From the NCBI GenBank assembly GCA_920105625.2, contig OV050032.1, forward strand, positions 88,768,542 through 88,832,541: a stretch of DNA of 64,000 nucleotides. The letters run 5' to 3'. The notes beneath the pieces were generated by a model, which did not search any database, was not told the origin of the DNA, and saw only the letters and a list, made by a program, of their open reading frames with translations. Position 1 is the first letter of the stretch, and every line of letters begins with the position of its first letter. Shown here piece after piece: positions 11,761-25,300 of the stretch. The DNA is from Clusia tigrina. Taxonomy: Eukaryota; Arthropoda; Insecta; Diptera; Clusiidae. Position numbers and translations under genes: made by a program.

Positions 11761-14308
11761 CGGTACGTCCTACACCTATCAAAGTTTGCAACATACAAAT
11801 GCTTGTAACTTTTTACTGGAGTGTCATAAAACCTTGAAATTTTGTAACAATAAAGTACTCGAGCCTCTTGTCAATTTAAGCTATCGCTCAAAGCTATGCT
11901 ACCCTTGTGTCCCAAATCAAACACTGATAAAACTTCAAATGGCCCTAACTTCTATACGGTACGTCCTACACCTATCAAAGATTGCAACATACAAATGCTT
12001 GGAACTTTTTACTGGAGCGTCATAAAACCTTGAAATTTTGTAACAATAAAGTACTCGAGCCTCTTGTCAATTTAAGTTATCGCTCAAAGCTATGCTACCC
12101 TTGAGTCCCAAATCAAACACTGATAAAACTTCAAATGGCCCTAACTTCTATACGGTACGTCCTACACCCATCAAAGTTTGTAACATACAAATGCTTGTAA
12201 CTTTTTACTGGAGCGTCATAAAACCTTGACATTTTGTAACAATAAAGTACTCGAGCCTCTTGTCAATTTAAGTTGTCGCTCAAAGCAATGCTACCCTTGA
12301 GTCCCAAATCACACACTGATAAAACTTCAAATGGCCGTAACTTCTATACGGTACGTCCTACACCTATCAAAGTTTGCAACATACAAATGCTTGTAACTTT
12401 TTACTGGAGCGTCATAAAACCTTGACATTTTGTAACAATAAAGTACTCGAGCCTCTTGTCAATTTAAGTTATCGCTCAAGACTATGCTACCCTTGAGTCC
12501 CAAATCAAACACTGATAAAACTTCAAATGGCCGTAACTTCTATACGTTACGTCCTACCCCTATCAAAGTTTGCAATATACAAATGCTTGTAACATTTTAC
12601 TGGAGCGTCATAAAACCTTGAAATTTTGTAACAATAAAGTACTCGAGCCTCTTGTCAATTTAAGCTATCGCTCAAAGCTATGCTACCCGTGAGTCCCAAA
12701 TCAAACACTGATAAAACTTCAAATGGCCCTAACTTCGATACGGTACGACCTACAACTATCAAAGTTTGCAACATACAAATACTTGTAACTTTTTACTGGA
12801 TCGTCATAAAACTTTAAAATTTTGTAACAATAAAGTACTCGAGCCTCTTGTCAATTTAAACTATCGCTCAAAGCTATGCTACCCTTGAGTCCCAAATCAA
12901 ACACTGATAAAACTTCAAATTGCCCAAACTTTTATATGGTACGTTCTACACCTATCAAAGTTTCCAACATACAAATGCTTGTAACTTTTTACTGGAGCGT
13001 CATAAAACCTTGAAATTTTGTAACAATAAAGTACTCGAGCCTCTTGTCAATTTAAGCTATCGCTCAAAGCTATGCTGCCCTTGAATCCCAAATCAAACAC
13101 TGATAAAACTTCAAATGGCACTAACTTCTATACGGTACGTCCTACACCTATCAAAGTTTGCAACATACAAATGCTTGTAACTTTTTACTGGAGTGTCATA
13201 AAACCTTGAAATTTTGTAACAATAAAGTACTCGAGCCTCTTGTCAATTTAAGCTATCGCTCAAAGCTATGCTACCCTTGTGTCCCAAATCAAACACTGAT
13301 AAAACTTCAAATGGCCCTAACTTCTATACGGTACGTCCTACACCTATCAAAGATTGCAACATACAAATGCTTGGAACTTTTTACTGGAGCGTCATAAAAC
13401 CTTGAAATTTTGTAACAATAAAGTACTCGAGCCTCTTGTCAATTTAAGTTATCGCTCAAAGCTATGCTACCCTTGAGTCCCAAATCAAACACTGAAAAAA
13501 CTTCAAATGGCCCTAACTTCTATACGGTACGTCCTACACCTATCAAAGTTTGTAACATGCAAATGCTTGTAACTTTTTACTGGAGCGTCATAAAACCTTG
13601 ACATTTTGTAACAATAAAGAACTCGAGCCTCTTGTCAATTTAAGTTATCGCTCAAAGCTATGCTACCCTTGAGTCCCAAATCAAACACTGATAAAACTTC
13701 AAATGGCCCTAACTTCTATACGTTACGTCCTACCCCTATCAAAGTTTGCAACATACAAATGCTTGTAACATTTTACTGGAGCGTCATAAAACCTTGAAAT
13801 TTTGTAACAATAAAGTACTCGAGCCTCTTGTCAATTTAAGCTATCGCTCAAAGCTATGCTACCCTTGAGTCCCAAATCAAACACTGATAAAACTTCAAAT
13901 GGCCCTAACTTCTATACGGTACGACCTACAACTATCAACGTTTGCAACATACAAATACTTGTAACTTTTTACTGGATCGTCATAAAACTTTAAAATTTTG
14001 TAACAATAAAGTACTCGAGCCTCTTGTCAATTTAAACTATCGCTCAAAGCTATGCTACCCTTGAGTCCCAAATCAAAAACTGATAAAACTTCAAATTGCC
14101 CAAACTTTTATATGGTACGTTATACACCTATCAAAGTTTCCAACATACAAATGCTTGTAACTTTTTACTGGAGCGTCATAAAACCTTGAAATTTTGTAAC
14201 AATAAAGTACTCGAGCCTCTTGTCAATTAAAGCTATCGCTCAAAGCTATGCTGCCCTTGAGTCCCAAATCAAACACTGATAAAACTTCAAATGGCCCTAA
14301 CTTCTATA
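11761..14308 (+). repeat. A-G seven-mer followed by a shortened six-mer (C/D fused)
   Basis: A-G occupies 11761-13132. The next run is A, B, a C/D hybrid, E, F, G (13133-14308): the unit at 13525 starts as C (TTTGTAACATGC) and continues with the D mark AAGAACTC before a GGCCCTAAC tail, so one unit was lost by exchange between C and D. G at 14113 has GTCAATTAAAG. Confidence 0.88.
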
Positions 14309-17248
14309 CGGTACGTCCTACACCTATCAAAGTTTGCAACATACAAATGCTTGTAACTTTTTACTGAAGTGTCATAAAACCTTGAAATTTTGTAACAATA
14401 AAGTAGTCGAGCCACTTGTCAATTTAAGCTATCGCTCAAAGCTATGCTACCCTTGAGTCCCAAATCAAACACTGATAAAACTTCAAATGGCCGTAACTTC
14501 TATACGGTACGTCCTACACCTATCAAAGTTTGCAACATACAAATGCTTGTAACTTTTTACTGGAGCGTCATAAAACCTTGACATTTTGTAACAATAAAGA
14601 GCTCGAGCCTCTTGTCAATTTAAGTTATCGCTCAAGACTATGCTACTCTTGAGTCCCAAATCAAACACTGATAAAACTTCAAATGGCCGTAACTTCTATA
14701 CGTTACGTCCTACCCCTATAAAAGTTTGCAACATACAAATGCTTGTAACATTTTACTGGAGCGTCATAAAACCTTGAAATTTTGTAACAATAAAGTAGTC
14801 GAGCCACTTGTCAATTTAAGCTATCGCTCAAAGCTATGCTACCCTTGAGTCCCAAATCAAACACTGATAAAACTTCAACTGGCCCGAACTTCTATACGGT
14901 ACGACCTACAACTATCAACGTTTGCAACATACAAATACTTGTAACTTTTTACTGGATCGTCATAAAACTTTAAAATTTTGTAACAATAAAGTACTCGAGC
15001 CTCTTGTCAATTTAAACTATCGCTCAAAGCTATGCTACCCTTGAGTCCCAAATCAAACACTGATAAAACTTCAAATTGCCCAAACTTTTATATGGTACGT
15101 TCTACACCTATCAAAGTTTCCAACATACAAATGCTTGTAACTTTTTACTGGAGCGTCATAAAACCTTGAAATTTTGTAACAAAAAAGTACTCGAGACTCT
15201 TGTCAATTTAAGCTATCGCTCAAAGCTATGCTGCCCTTGAGTCCCAAATCAAACACTGATAAAACTTGAAATGGCCCTAACTTCTATACGGTACGTCCTA
15301 CACCTATCAAAGATTGCAACATACAAATACTTGGAACTTTTTACTGGAGCGTCATAAAACCTTGAAATTTTGTAACAATAAAGTACTCGAGCCTCTTATC
15401 AATTTAAGTTATCGCTCAAAGCTATGCTACCCTTGAGTCCCAAAACAAACACTGATAAAACTTCAAATGGCCCTAACTTCTATACGGTACGTCCTACACC
15501 TATCAAAGTTTGCAACATACAAATGCTTGTAACTTTTTACTGGAGCGTCATAAAACCTTGACATTTTGTAACAATAAAGTACTAGAGCCTCTTGTCAATT
15601 TAAGCTATCGCTCACAGCTATGCTACCCTTGAGTCCCAAATCAAACACTGATAAAACTTCAAATGGCCCTAACTTCTATATGGTACGACCTACAACTATC
15701 AAAGTTTGCAACATACAAATGCTTGTAACTTTTTACTGGATCGTCATAAAACTTAAAAATTTTGTAACAATAAAATACTCGAGCCTCTTGTAAATTTAAA
15801 CTTTCGCTCAAAACTATGCTACCCTTGAGTCCCAAATCAAACACTGATAAAACTTCAAATTGCCCTAACTTCTATATGGTACGTTCTACACCTATCAAAG
15901 TTTGCAACATACAAATGCTTGTAACTTTTTACTGGAGCGTCATAAAACCTTGAAATTTTGTAACAATAAAGTACTCGAGCCTCTTGTCAATTTAAGCTAT
16001 CGCTCAAAGCTATGCTGCCCTTGAGTCCCAAATGAAACACTGATAAAACTTCAAATGGTCCTAACTTCTATACGGTACGTCCTACACCTATCAAAGTTTG
16101 CAACATACAAATGCTTGTAACTTTTTACTGGAACGTCATAAAACCTTGAAATTTTGTAACAATAAAGTACTCGAGCCTCTTGTCAATTTGAGCTATCGCT
16201 CAAAGCTATGCTACCCTTGAGTCCCAAATCAAACACTGATAAAACTTCCAATGGCCCTAACTTCTATACGGTACGTCCTACACCTATCAAAGGTTGCAAC
16301 ATACAAATGCTTGGAACTTTTTACTGGAGCGTCATAAAACCTTGAAATTTTGTAACAATAAAGTACTCGAGCCTCTTGTCAATTTAAGCTATCGCTCAAA
16401 GCTATGCTGCCCTTGAGTCCCAAATCAAACACTGATAAAACTTCAAATGGCACTAACTTCTATACGGTACGTCCTATACCTATCAAAGTTTGCAACATAC
16501 AAATGCTTGTAACTTTTTACTGGAGTGTCATAAAACCTTGAAATTTTGTAACAATAAAGTACTCGAGCCTCTTGTCAATTTAAGTTATCGCTCAAAGCTA
16601 TGCTACCCTTGAGTCCCAAATCAAACACTGATAAAACTTCAAATGGCCCTAACTTCTATACGGTACGTCCTACACCTATCAAAGTTTGTAACATGCAAAT
16701 GCTTGTAACTTTTTACTGGAGCGTCATAAAACCTTGACATTTTGTAACAATAAAGTACTCGAGCCTCTTGTCAATTTAAGTTATCGCTCAAAGCTATGCT
16801 ACCCTTGAGTCCCAAATCAAACACTGATAAAACTTCAAATGGCCGTAACTTCTATACGGTACGTCCTACACCTGTCAAAGTTTGCAACATACAAATGCTT
16901 GTAACTTTTCACTGGAGCGTCATAAAACCTTGACATTTTGTAACAATAAAGAACTCGAGCCTCTTGTCAATTTAAGTTATCGCTCAAGACTATGCTAACC
17001 TTGAGTCCCAAATCAAACACTGATAAAACTTCAAATGGCCCTAACTTCTATACGTTACGTCCTACCCCTATCAAAGTTTGCAACATACAAATGCTTGTAA
17101 CATTTTACTGGAGCGTCATAAAACCTTGAAATTTTGTAACAATAAAGTACTCGAGCCTCTTGTCAATTTAAGCTATCGCTCAAAGCTATGCTACCCTTGA
17201 GTCCCAAATCAAACACTGATAAAACTTCAAATGGCCCTAACTTCTATA
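14309..17248 (+). repeat. Mosaic block with the first M-N-O-P run
   Basis: An A-front unit (14309) with an E-like middle and GGCCGTAAC tail is followed by D, E, F, G and H'. Next come a 78C unit with CTCACAGC (15485), M (15681), N (15877), O (16073) and P (16269). An A/B hybrid (16465) and C, D, E follow. M carries TTAAAAATT and TTGTAAATTT, O carries GGAACG and TTCCAATGG. These types dominate the array from about 32 kb onward. Confidence 0.85.
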
Positions 17249-19012
17249 CGGTACGACCTACAACTATCAACGTTTGCATCATACAAATACTTGTAACTTT
17301 TTACTGGATCGTCATAAAACTTTAAAATTTTGTAACAATAAAGTACTCGAGCCTCTTGTCAATTTAAACTATCGCTCAAAGCTATGCTACCCTTGAGTCC
17401 CAAATCAAAAACTGATAAAACTTCAAATTACCCAAACTTTTATATGGTACGTTATACACCTATCAAAGTTTCCAACATACAAATGCTTGTAACTTTTTAC
17501 TGGAGCGTCATAAAACCTTGAAATTTTGTAACAATAAAGTACTCGAGCCTCTTGTCAATTTAAGCTATCGCTCAAAGCTATGCTGCCCTTGAGTCCCAAA
17601 TCAAACACTGATAAAACTTCAAATGGCCCTAACTTCTATACGGTACGTCCTACACCTATCAAAGTTTGCAACATACAAATGCTTGTAACTTTTTACTGGA
17701 GTGTCATAAAACCTTGAAATTTTGTAACAATAAAGTACTCGAGCCTCTTGTCAATTTAAGCTATCGCTCAAAGCTATGCTACCCTTGTGTCCCAAATCAA
17801 ACACTGATAAAACTTCAAATGGCCCTAACTTCTATACGGTACGTCCTACACCTATCAAAGATTGCAACATACAAATGCTTGGAACTTTTTACTGGAGCGT
17901 CATAAAACCTTGAAATTTTGTAACAATAAAGTACTCGAGCCTCTTGTCAATTTAAGTTATCGCTCAAAGCTATGCTACCCTTGAGTCCCAAATCAAACAC
18001 TGATAAAACTTCAAATGGCCCTAACTTCTATACGGTACGTCCTACACCTATCAAAGTTTGTAACATGCAAATGCTTGTAACTTTTTACTGGAGCGTCATA
18101 AAACCTTGACATTTTGTAACAATAAAGTACTCGAGCCTCTTGTCAATTTAAGTTATCGCTCAAAGCTATGCTACCCTTGAGTCCCAAATCAAACACTGAT
18201 AAAACTTCAAATGGCCGTAACTTCTATACGGTACGTCCTACACCTATCAAAGTTTGCAACATACAAATGCTTGTAACTTTTTACTGGAGCGTCATAAAAC
18301 CTTGACATTTTGTAACAATAAAGAACTCGAGCCTCTTGTCAATTTAAGTTATCGCTCAAGACTATGCTACCCTTGAGTCCCAAATCAAAAACTGATAAAA
18401 CTTCAAATGGCCGTAACTTCTATACGTTACGTCCTACCCCTATAAAAGTTTCCAACATACAAATGCTTGTAACTTTTTACTGGAGCGTCATAAAACCTTG
18501 AAATTTTGTAACAATAAAGTACTCGAGCCTCTTATCAATTTAAGTTATCGCTCAAAGCTATGCTACCCTTGAGTCCCAAAACAAACACTGATAAAACTTC
18601 AAATGGCCCTAACTTCTATACGGTACGTCCTACACCTATCAAAGTTTGCAACATACAAATGCTTGTAACTTTTTACTGGAGCGTCATAAAACCTTGACAT
18701 TTTGTAACAATAAAGTACTCGAGCCTCTTGTCAATTTAAGCTATCGCTCACAGCTATGCTACCCTTGAGTCCCAAATCAAACACTGATAAAACTTCAAAT
18801 GGCCCTAACTTCTATATGGTACGACCTACAACTATCAAAGTTTGCAACATACAAATGCTTGTAACTTTTTACTGGATCGTCATAAAACTTAAAAATTTTG
18901 TAACAACAAAGTACTCGAGCCTCTTGTAAATTTAAACTTTCGCTCAAAACTATGCTACCCTTGAGTCCCAAATCAAACACTGATAAAACTTCAAATGGCC
19001 CTAACTTCTATA
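17249..19012 (+). repeat. Nine-monomer higher-order block, copy 1
   Basis: The order is F, G, A, B, C, D, an E/H hybrid, a 78C unit with CTCACAGC, and M (1,764 bp). The M unit at 18817 ends in TTCAAATGGCCC rather than the usual TTCAAATTGCCC of M. It is therefore a junction product whose tail matches the E unit that precedes this block. Confidence 0.9.
18425..18620 (+). repeat. Chimeric monomer, E front joined to H'-type tail
   Basis: It begins CGTTACGTCC with TACCCCTATA (E), then has TTTCCAAC as in G, and ends with CTTATCAATT, TTATC and CAAAACAAAC as in H' at 15289. It is duplicated with its block at 20189. Confidence 0.85.
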
Positions 19013-20776
19013 CGGTACGACCTACAACTATCAACGTTTGCAACATACAAATACTTGTAACTTTTTACTGGATCGTCATAAAACTTTAAAATTTTGTAAC
19101 AATAAAGTACTCGAGCCTCTTGTCAATTTAAACTATCGCTCAAAGCTATGCTACCCTTGAGTCCCAAATCAAAAACTGATAAAACTTCAAATTGCCCAAA
19201 CTTTTATATGGTACGTTATACACCTATCAAAGTTTCCAACATACAAATGCTTGTAACTTTTTACTGGAGCGTCATAAAACCTTGAAATTTTGTAACAATA
19301 AAGTACTCGAGCCTCTTGTCAATTTAAGCTATCGCTCAAAGCTATGCTGCCCTTGAGTCCCAAATCAAACACTGATAAAACTTCAAATGGCCCTAACTTC
19401 TATACGGTACGTCCTACACCTATCAAAGTTTGCAACATACAAATGCTTGTAACTTTTTACTGGAGTGTCATAAAACCTTGAAATTTTGTAACAATAAAGT
19501 ACTCGAGCCTCTTGTCAATTTAAGCTATCGCTCAAAGCTATGCTACCCTTGTGTCCCAAATCAAACACTGATAAAACTTCAAATGGCCCTAACTTCTATA
19601 CGGTACGTCCTACACCTATCAAAGATTGCAACATACAAATGCTTGGAACTTTTTACTGGAGCGTCATAAAACCTTGAAATTTTGTAACAATAAAGTACTC
19701 GAGCCTCTTGTCAATTTAAGTTATCGCTCAAAGCTATGCTACCCTTGAGTCCCAAATCAAACACTGATAAAACTTCAAATGGCCCTAACTTCTATGCGGT
19801 ATGTCCTACACCTATCAAAGTTTGTAACATGCAAATGCTTGTAACTTTTTACTGGAGCGTCATAAAACCTTGACATTTTGTAACAATAAAGTACTCGAGC
19901 CTCTTGTCAATTTAAGTTATCGCTCAAAGCTATGCTACCCTTGAGTCCCAAATCAAACACTGATAAAACTTCAAATGGCCGTAACTTCTATACGGTACGT
20001 CCTACACCTATCAAAGTTTGCAACATACAAATGCTTGTAACTTTTTACTGGAGCGTCATAAAACCTTGACATTTTGTAACAATAAAGAACTCGAGCCTCT
20101 TGTCAATTTAAGTTATCGCTCAAGACTATGCTACCCTTGAGTCCCAAATCAAAAACTGATAAAACTTCAAATGGCCGTAACTTCTATACGTTACGTCCTA
20201 CCCCTATAAAAGTTTCCAACATACAAATGCTTGTAACTTTTTACTGGAGCGTCATAAAACCTTGAAATTTTGTAACAATAAAGTACTCGAGCCTCTTATC
20301 AATTTAAGTTATCGCTCAAAGCTATGCTACCCTTGAGTCCCAAAACAAACACTGATAAAACTTCAAATGGCCCTAACTTCTATACGGTACGTCCTACACC
20401 TATCAAAGTTTGCAACATACAAATGCTTGTAACTTTTTACTGGAGCGTCATAAAACCTTGACATTTTGTAACAATAAAGTACTCGAGCCTCTTGTCAATT
20501 TAAGCTATCGCTCGCAGCTATGCTACCCTTGAGTCCCAAATCAAACACTGATAAAACTTCAAATGGCCCTAACTTCTATATGGTACGACCTACAACTATC
20601 AAAGTTTGCAACATACAAATGCTTGTAACTTTTTACTGGATCGTCATAAAACTTAAAAATTTTGTAACAACAAAGTACTCGAGCCTCTTGTAAATTTAAA
20701 CTTTCGCTCAAAACTATGCTACCCTTGAGTCCCAAATCAAACACTGATAAAACTTCAAATTGCCCTAACTTCTATA
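19013..20776 (+). repeat. Nine-monomer higher-order block, copy 2
   Basis: A tandem copy of 17249-19012 at +1,764. Differences noticed: 17279 T against 19043 A, 17430 A against 19194 G, GCGGTATG near 19793-19803 in copy 2, and CTCGCAGC near 20511 against CTCACAGC. It is followed by N at 20777. Confidence 0.9.
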
Positions 20777-22344
20777 TGGTACGTTCTACACCTATCAAAG
20801 TTTGCAACATACAAATGCTTGTAACTTTTTACTGGAGCGTCATAAAACCTTGAAATTTTGTAACAATAAAGTACTCGAGCCTCTTGTCAATTTAAGCTAT
20901 CGCTCAAAGCTATGCTGCCCTTGAGTCCCAAATCAAACACTGATAAAACTTCAAATGGTCCTAACTTCTATACGGTACGTCCTACACCTATCAAAGTTTG
21001 CAACATACAAATGCTTGTAACTTTTTACTGGAACGTCATAAAACCTTGAAATTTTGTAACAATAAAGTACTGGAGCCTCTTGTCAATTTGAGCTATCGCT
21101 CAAAGCTATGCTACCCTTGAGTCCCAAATCAAACACTGATAAAACTTCCAATGGCCCTAACTTCTATACGGTACGTCCTACACCTATCAAAGGTTGCAAC
21201 ATACAAATGCTTGGAACTTTTTACTGGAGCGTCATAAAACCTTGAAATTTTGTAACAATAAAGTACTCGAGCCTCTTGTCAATTTAAGTTATCGCTCAAA
21301 GCTATGCTACCCTTGAGTCCCAAATCAAACACTGATAAAACTTCAAATGGCCCTAACTTCTATACGGTACGTCCTACACCTATCAAAGTTTGCAACATAC
21401 AAATGCTTGTAACTTTTTACTGGAGCGTCATAAAACCTTGACATTTTGTAACAATAAAGTACTCGAGCCTCTTGTCAATTTAAGTTATCGCTCAAAGCTA
21501 TGCTACCCTTGAGTCCCAAATCAAACACTGATAAAACTTCAAATGGCCCTAACTTCTATACGGTACGTCCTACACCTATCAAAGTTTTCAACATACAAGT
21601 GCTTGTAACTTTTTACTGGAGCGTCATAAAACCTTGAAATTTTGTAACAATAAAGTACTCGAGCCTATTGTCAATTTAAGCTGTCGCTCAAAGCTATGCT
21701 ACCCTTGAGTCCCAAATCAAACACTGATAAAACTTCAAATGGCCCTAACTTCTATACGGTACGTCCTACAACTATCAAAGTTTGCAATATACAAACGCTT
21801 GTAACTTTTTACTGGATCGTCATAAAACCTTGAAATTTTGTAACAATAAAGAACTCGAGCCTCTTATCAATTTAAACTATCGCTCAAAGCTATGCTACCC
21901 TTGAGTCCCAAATCAAACACTGATAAAACTTCAAATTGCCATAACTTCTATACGGTACGTTCTACACCTATCAAAGTTTGCAACATACAAATGCTTGCAA
22001 CTTTTTACTGGAGCGTCATAAAACCTTGAAATTTTGTAACAATAAAGTACTCGAGCCTCTTGTCAATTTAAGCTATCGCACAAAGTTATGCTGCCCTTGA
22101 GTAACAAATCAAACACTGATAAAACTTCAAATGGCCCTAACTTCTATACGGTACGTCCTACACCTATCAAAGATTGCAACATACAAATGCTTGTAACTTT
22201 TTACTGGAGCGTCATAAAACCTTGAAATTTTGTAACAATAAAGTACTCGAGCCTCTTGTCAATTTAAGTTATCGCTCAAAGCTATGCTACCCTTGAGTCC
22301 CAAATCAAACACTGATAAAACTTCAAATGGCCCTAACTTCTATA
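20777..22344 (+). repeat. Eight-monomer block N-O-P-Q-R-S-T-U
   Basis: N (20777), O (20973, with TACTGGAGCC instead of the XhoI site), P (21169), Q (21365), R (21561, CAAGTGC and CCTATTG), S (21757, CAATATAC), T (21953, GCACAAAGTTATG) and U (22149). The same eight-unit order recurs at 35085-36652, 73 monomers further right. Confidence 0.9.
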
Positions 22345-25300
22345 CGGTACGTCCTACAACTATCAAAGTTTGCAATATACTAACGCTTGTAACTTTTTAC
22401 TGGAGCGTCATAAAACCTTGAAATTTTGTAACAATAAAGTACTCGAGCCTCTTGTCAATTTAAGCTATCGCTCAAAGCTATGCTGCCCTTGAGTCCCAAA
22501 TCAAACACTGATAAAACTACAAATTGCCCTATCTTCTATACGGTACGTTCTACACCTATCAAAGTTTGCAACGTACAAATGCTTGTAACTTTTTACTGGA
22601 GCGTCATAAAACCTTGACATTTTGTAACAATAAAGTACTCGAGCCTCTTGTCAATTTAAGCTATCGCTCACAGCTATGCTACCCTTGAGTCCCAAATCAA
22701 ACACTGATAAAACTTCAAATGGCCCTAACTTCTATACGGTACGTCCTACACCTATCAAAGTTTGCAATATACAAGTGCTTGTAACTTTTTACTGGAGCGT
22801 CATAAAACCTTGAAATTTTTTAACAATAAAGTACTCGAGTCTATTGTCAATTTAAGCTGTCGCTCAAAGCTATGCTACCCTTGAGTCCCAAATCAAACAC
22901 TGATAAAACTTCAAATGGCCCTAACTTCTATACGGTACGTCCTACAACTATCAAAGTTTGCAATATACTAACGCTTGTAACTTTTTACTGGATCGTCATA
23001 AAACCTTGAAATTTTGTAACAATAAAGAACTCGAGCAACTTATCAATTTAAACTATCGCTCAAAGCTATGCTACCCTTGAGTCCCAAATCAAACACTGAT
23101 AAAACTTCAAATTTCCCTAACTTCTATACGGTACGTTCTACACCTATCAAAGTTTGCAACATACAAATATTTGTAACTTTTTACTGGAGCGTCATAAAAC
23201 CTTGAAATTTTGTAACAATAAAGTACTCGAGCCTCTTGTCAATTTAAGCTATCGCACAAAGTTATGCTGCCCTTGAGTAACAAATCAAACACTGATAAAA
23301 CTTCAAATGGCCCTAACTTCTATACGGTACGTCCTACACCTATCAAAGATTGCAACATACAAATGCTTGTAACTTTTTACTGGAGCGTCATAAAACCTTG
23401 AAATTTTGTAACAATAAAGTACTCGAGCCTCTTGTCAATTTAAGCTTTCGGTCAAAGCTATGCTGCCCTTGAGTCCCAAATCAAACACTGCTAAAACTTC
23501 AAATGGCCCTAACTTCTATACGTTACGTTCTACACCTATCAAAGTTTGCAACATACAAATGCTTGTAACTTTTTACTGGAGCGTCATAAAACCTTGAAAT
23601 TTTGTAACAATAAAGTACTCGAGCCTCTTGTCAATTTAAGCTATCGCTCAAAGCTGTGCTACCCTTGAGTCCCAAATCAAACACTGCTAAAACTTCAAAT
23701 AGCCCTAACTTCTATACGTTACGTCCTACACCTTTCAAAGTTTGCAACATACAAATGCTTGTAACTTTTTACTGGAGCGTCACAAATAGTTGAAATTTTG
23801 TAACAATAAAGTACTCGAGCCTCTTGTCAATTTAAACTATCTCTCAAAGCTATGCTACCCTTGAGTCCCAAATCAAACACTGATAAAACTTCAAATTGCC
23901 CTATCTTCTATACGGTACGTTCTACACCTATCAAAGTTTGCAACGTACAAATGCTTGTAACTTTTTACTAGAGCGTCATAAAACCTTGACATTTTGTAAC
24001 AATAAAGAACTCGAGCCTCTTGTCAATTTAAGCTATCGCTCACAGCTATGCTACCCTTGAGTCCCAAATCAAACACTGATAAAACTTCAAATGGCCCTAA
24101 CTTCTATGCGGTACGACCTACAACTATCAAAGTTTGCAACATACAAATGCTTGTAACTTTTTACTGGATCGTCATAAAACTTTAAAATTTTGTAACAATA
24201 AAGTACTCGAGCCTCTTGTCAATTTAAACTATCGCTCAAAGCTATGCTACCCTTGAGTCCCAAATCAAACACTGATAAAACTTCAAATTGCCCTAACTTC
24301 TATATGGTACGTTCTACACCTATCAAAGTTTGCAACATACAAATGCTTGTAACTTTTTACAGGAGCGTCATAAAACCTTGAAATTTTGTAACTATAAAGT
24401 TCTCGAGCCTCTTGTCAATTTAAGCTATCGCTCAAAGCTATGCTGCCCTTGAGTCCCAAATCAAACACTGATAAAACTTCAAATGGCCCTAACTTCTATA
24501 CGGTACGTCCTACACCTATCAAAGTTTGCAACATACAAATGCTTGTAACTTTTTACTGGAGTGTCATAAAACCTTGAAATTTTGTAACAATAAAGTACTC
24601 GAGCCTCTTGTCAATTTAAGTTATCGCTCAAAGCTATGCTACCCTTGAGTCCCAAATCAAACACTGATAAAACTTCAAATGGCCCTAACTTCTATACGGT
24701 ACGTCCTACACCTATCAAAGTTTGTAACATACAAATGCTTGTAACTTTTTACTGGAGCGTCATAAAACCTTGACATTTTGTAACAATAAAGTACTCGAGC
24801 CTCTTGTCAATTTAAGCTATCGCTCAAAGCTATGCTACCCTTGAGTCCCAAATAAAACACTGATAAAACTTCAAATGGCCCTAACTTCGATACGGTACGA
24901 CCTACAACTATCAAAGTTTGCAACATACAAATACTTGTAACTTTTTACTGGATCGTCATAAAACTTTAAAATTTTGTAACAATAAAGTACTCGAGCCTCT
25001 TGTCAATTTAAACTATCGCTCAAAGCTATGCTACCCGTGAGTCCCAAATCAAACACTGATAAAACTTCAAATTGCCCAAACTTTTATATGGTACGTTCTA
25101 CACCTATCAGAGTTTCCAACATACAAATGCTTGTAACTTTTTACTGGAGCGTCATAAAACCTTGAAATTTTGTAACAATAAAGTACTCGAGCCTCTTGTC
25201 AATTTAAACTATCGCTCAAACCTATGCTGCCCTTGAGTCCCAAATCAAATACTGATAAAACTTCAAATGGCACTAACTTCTATACGGTACGTCCTACACC

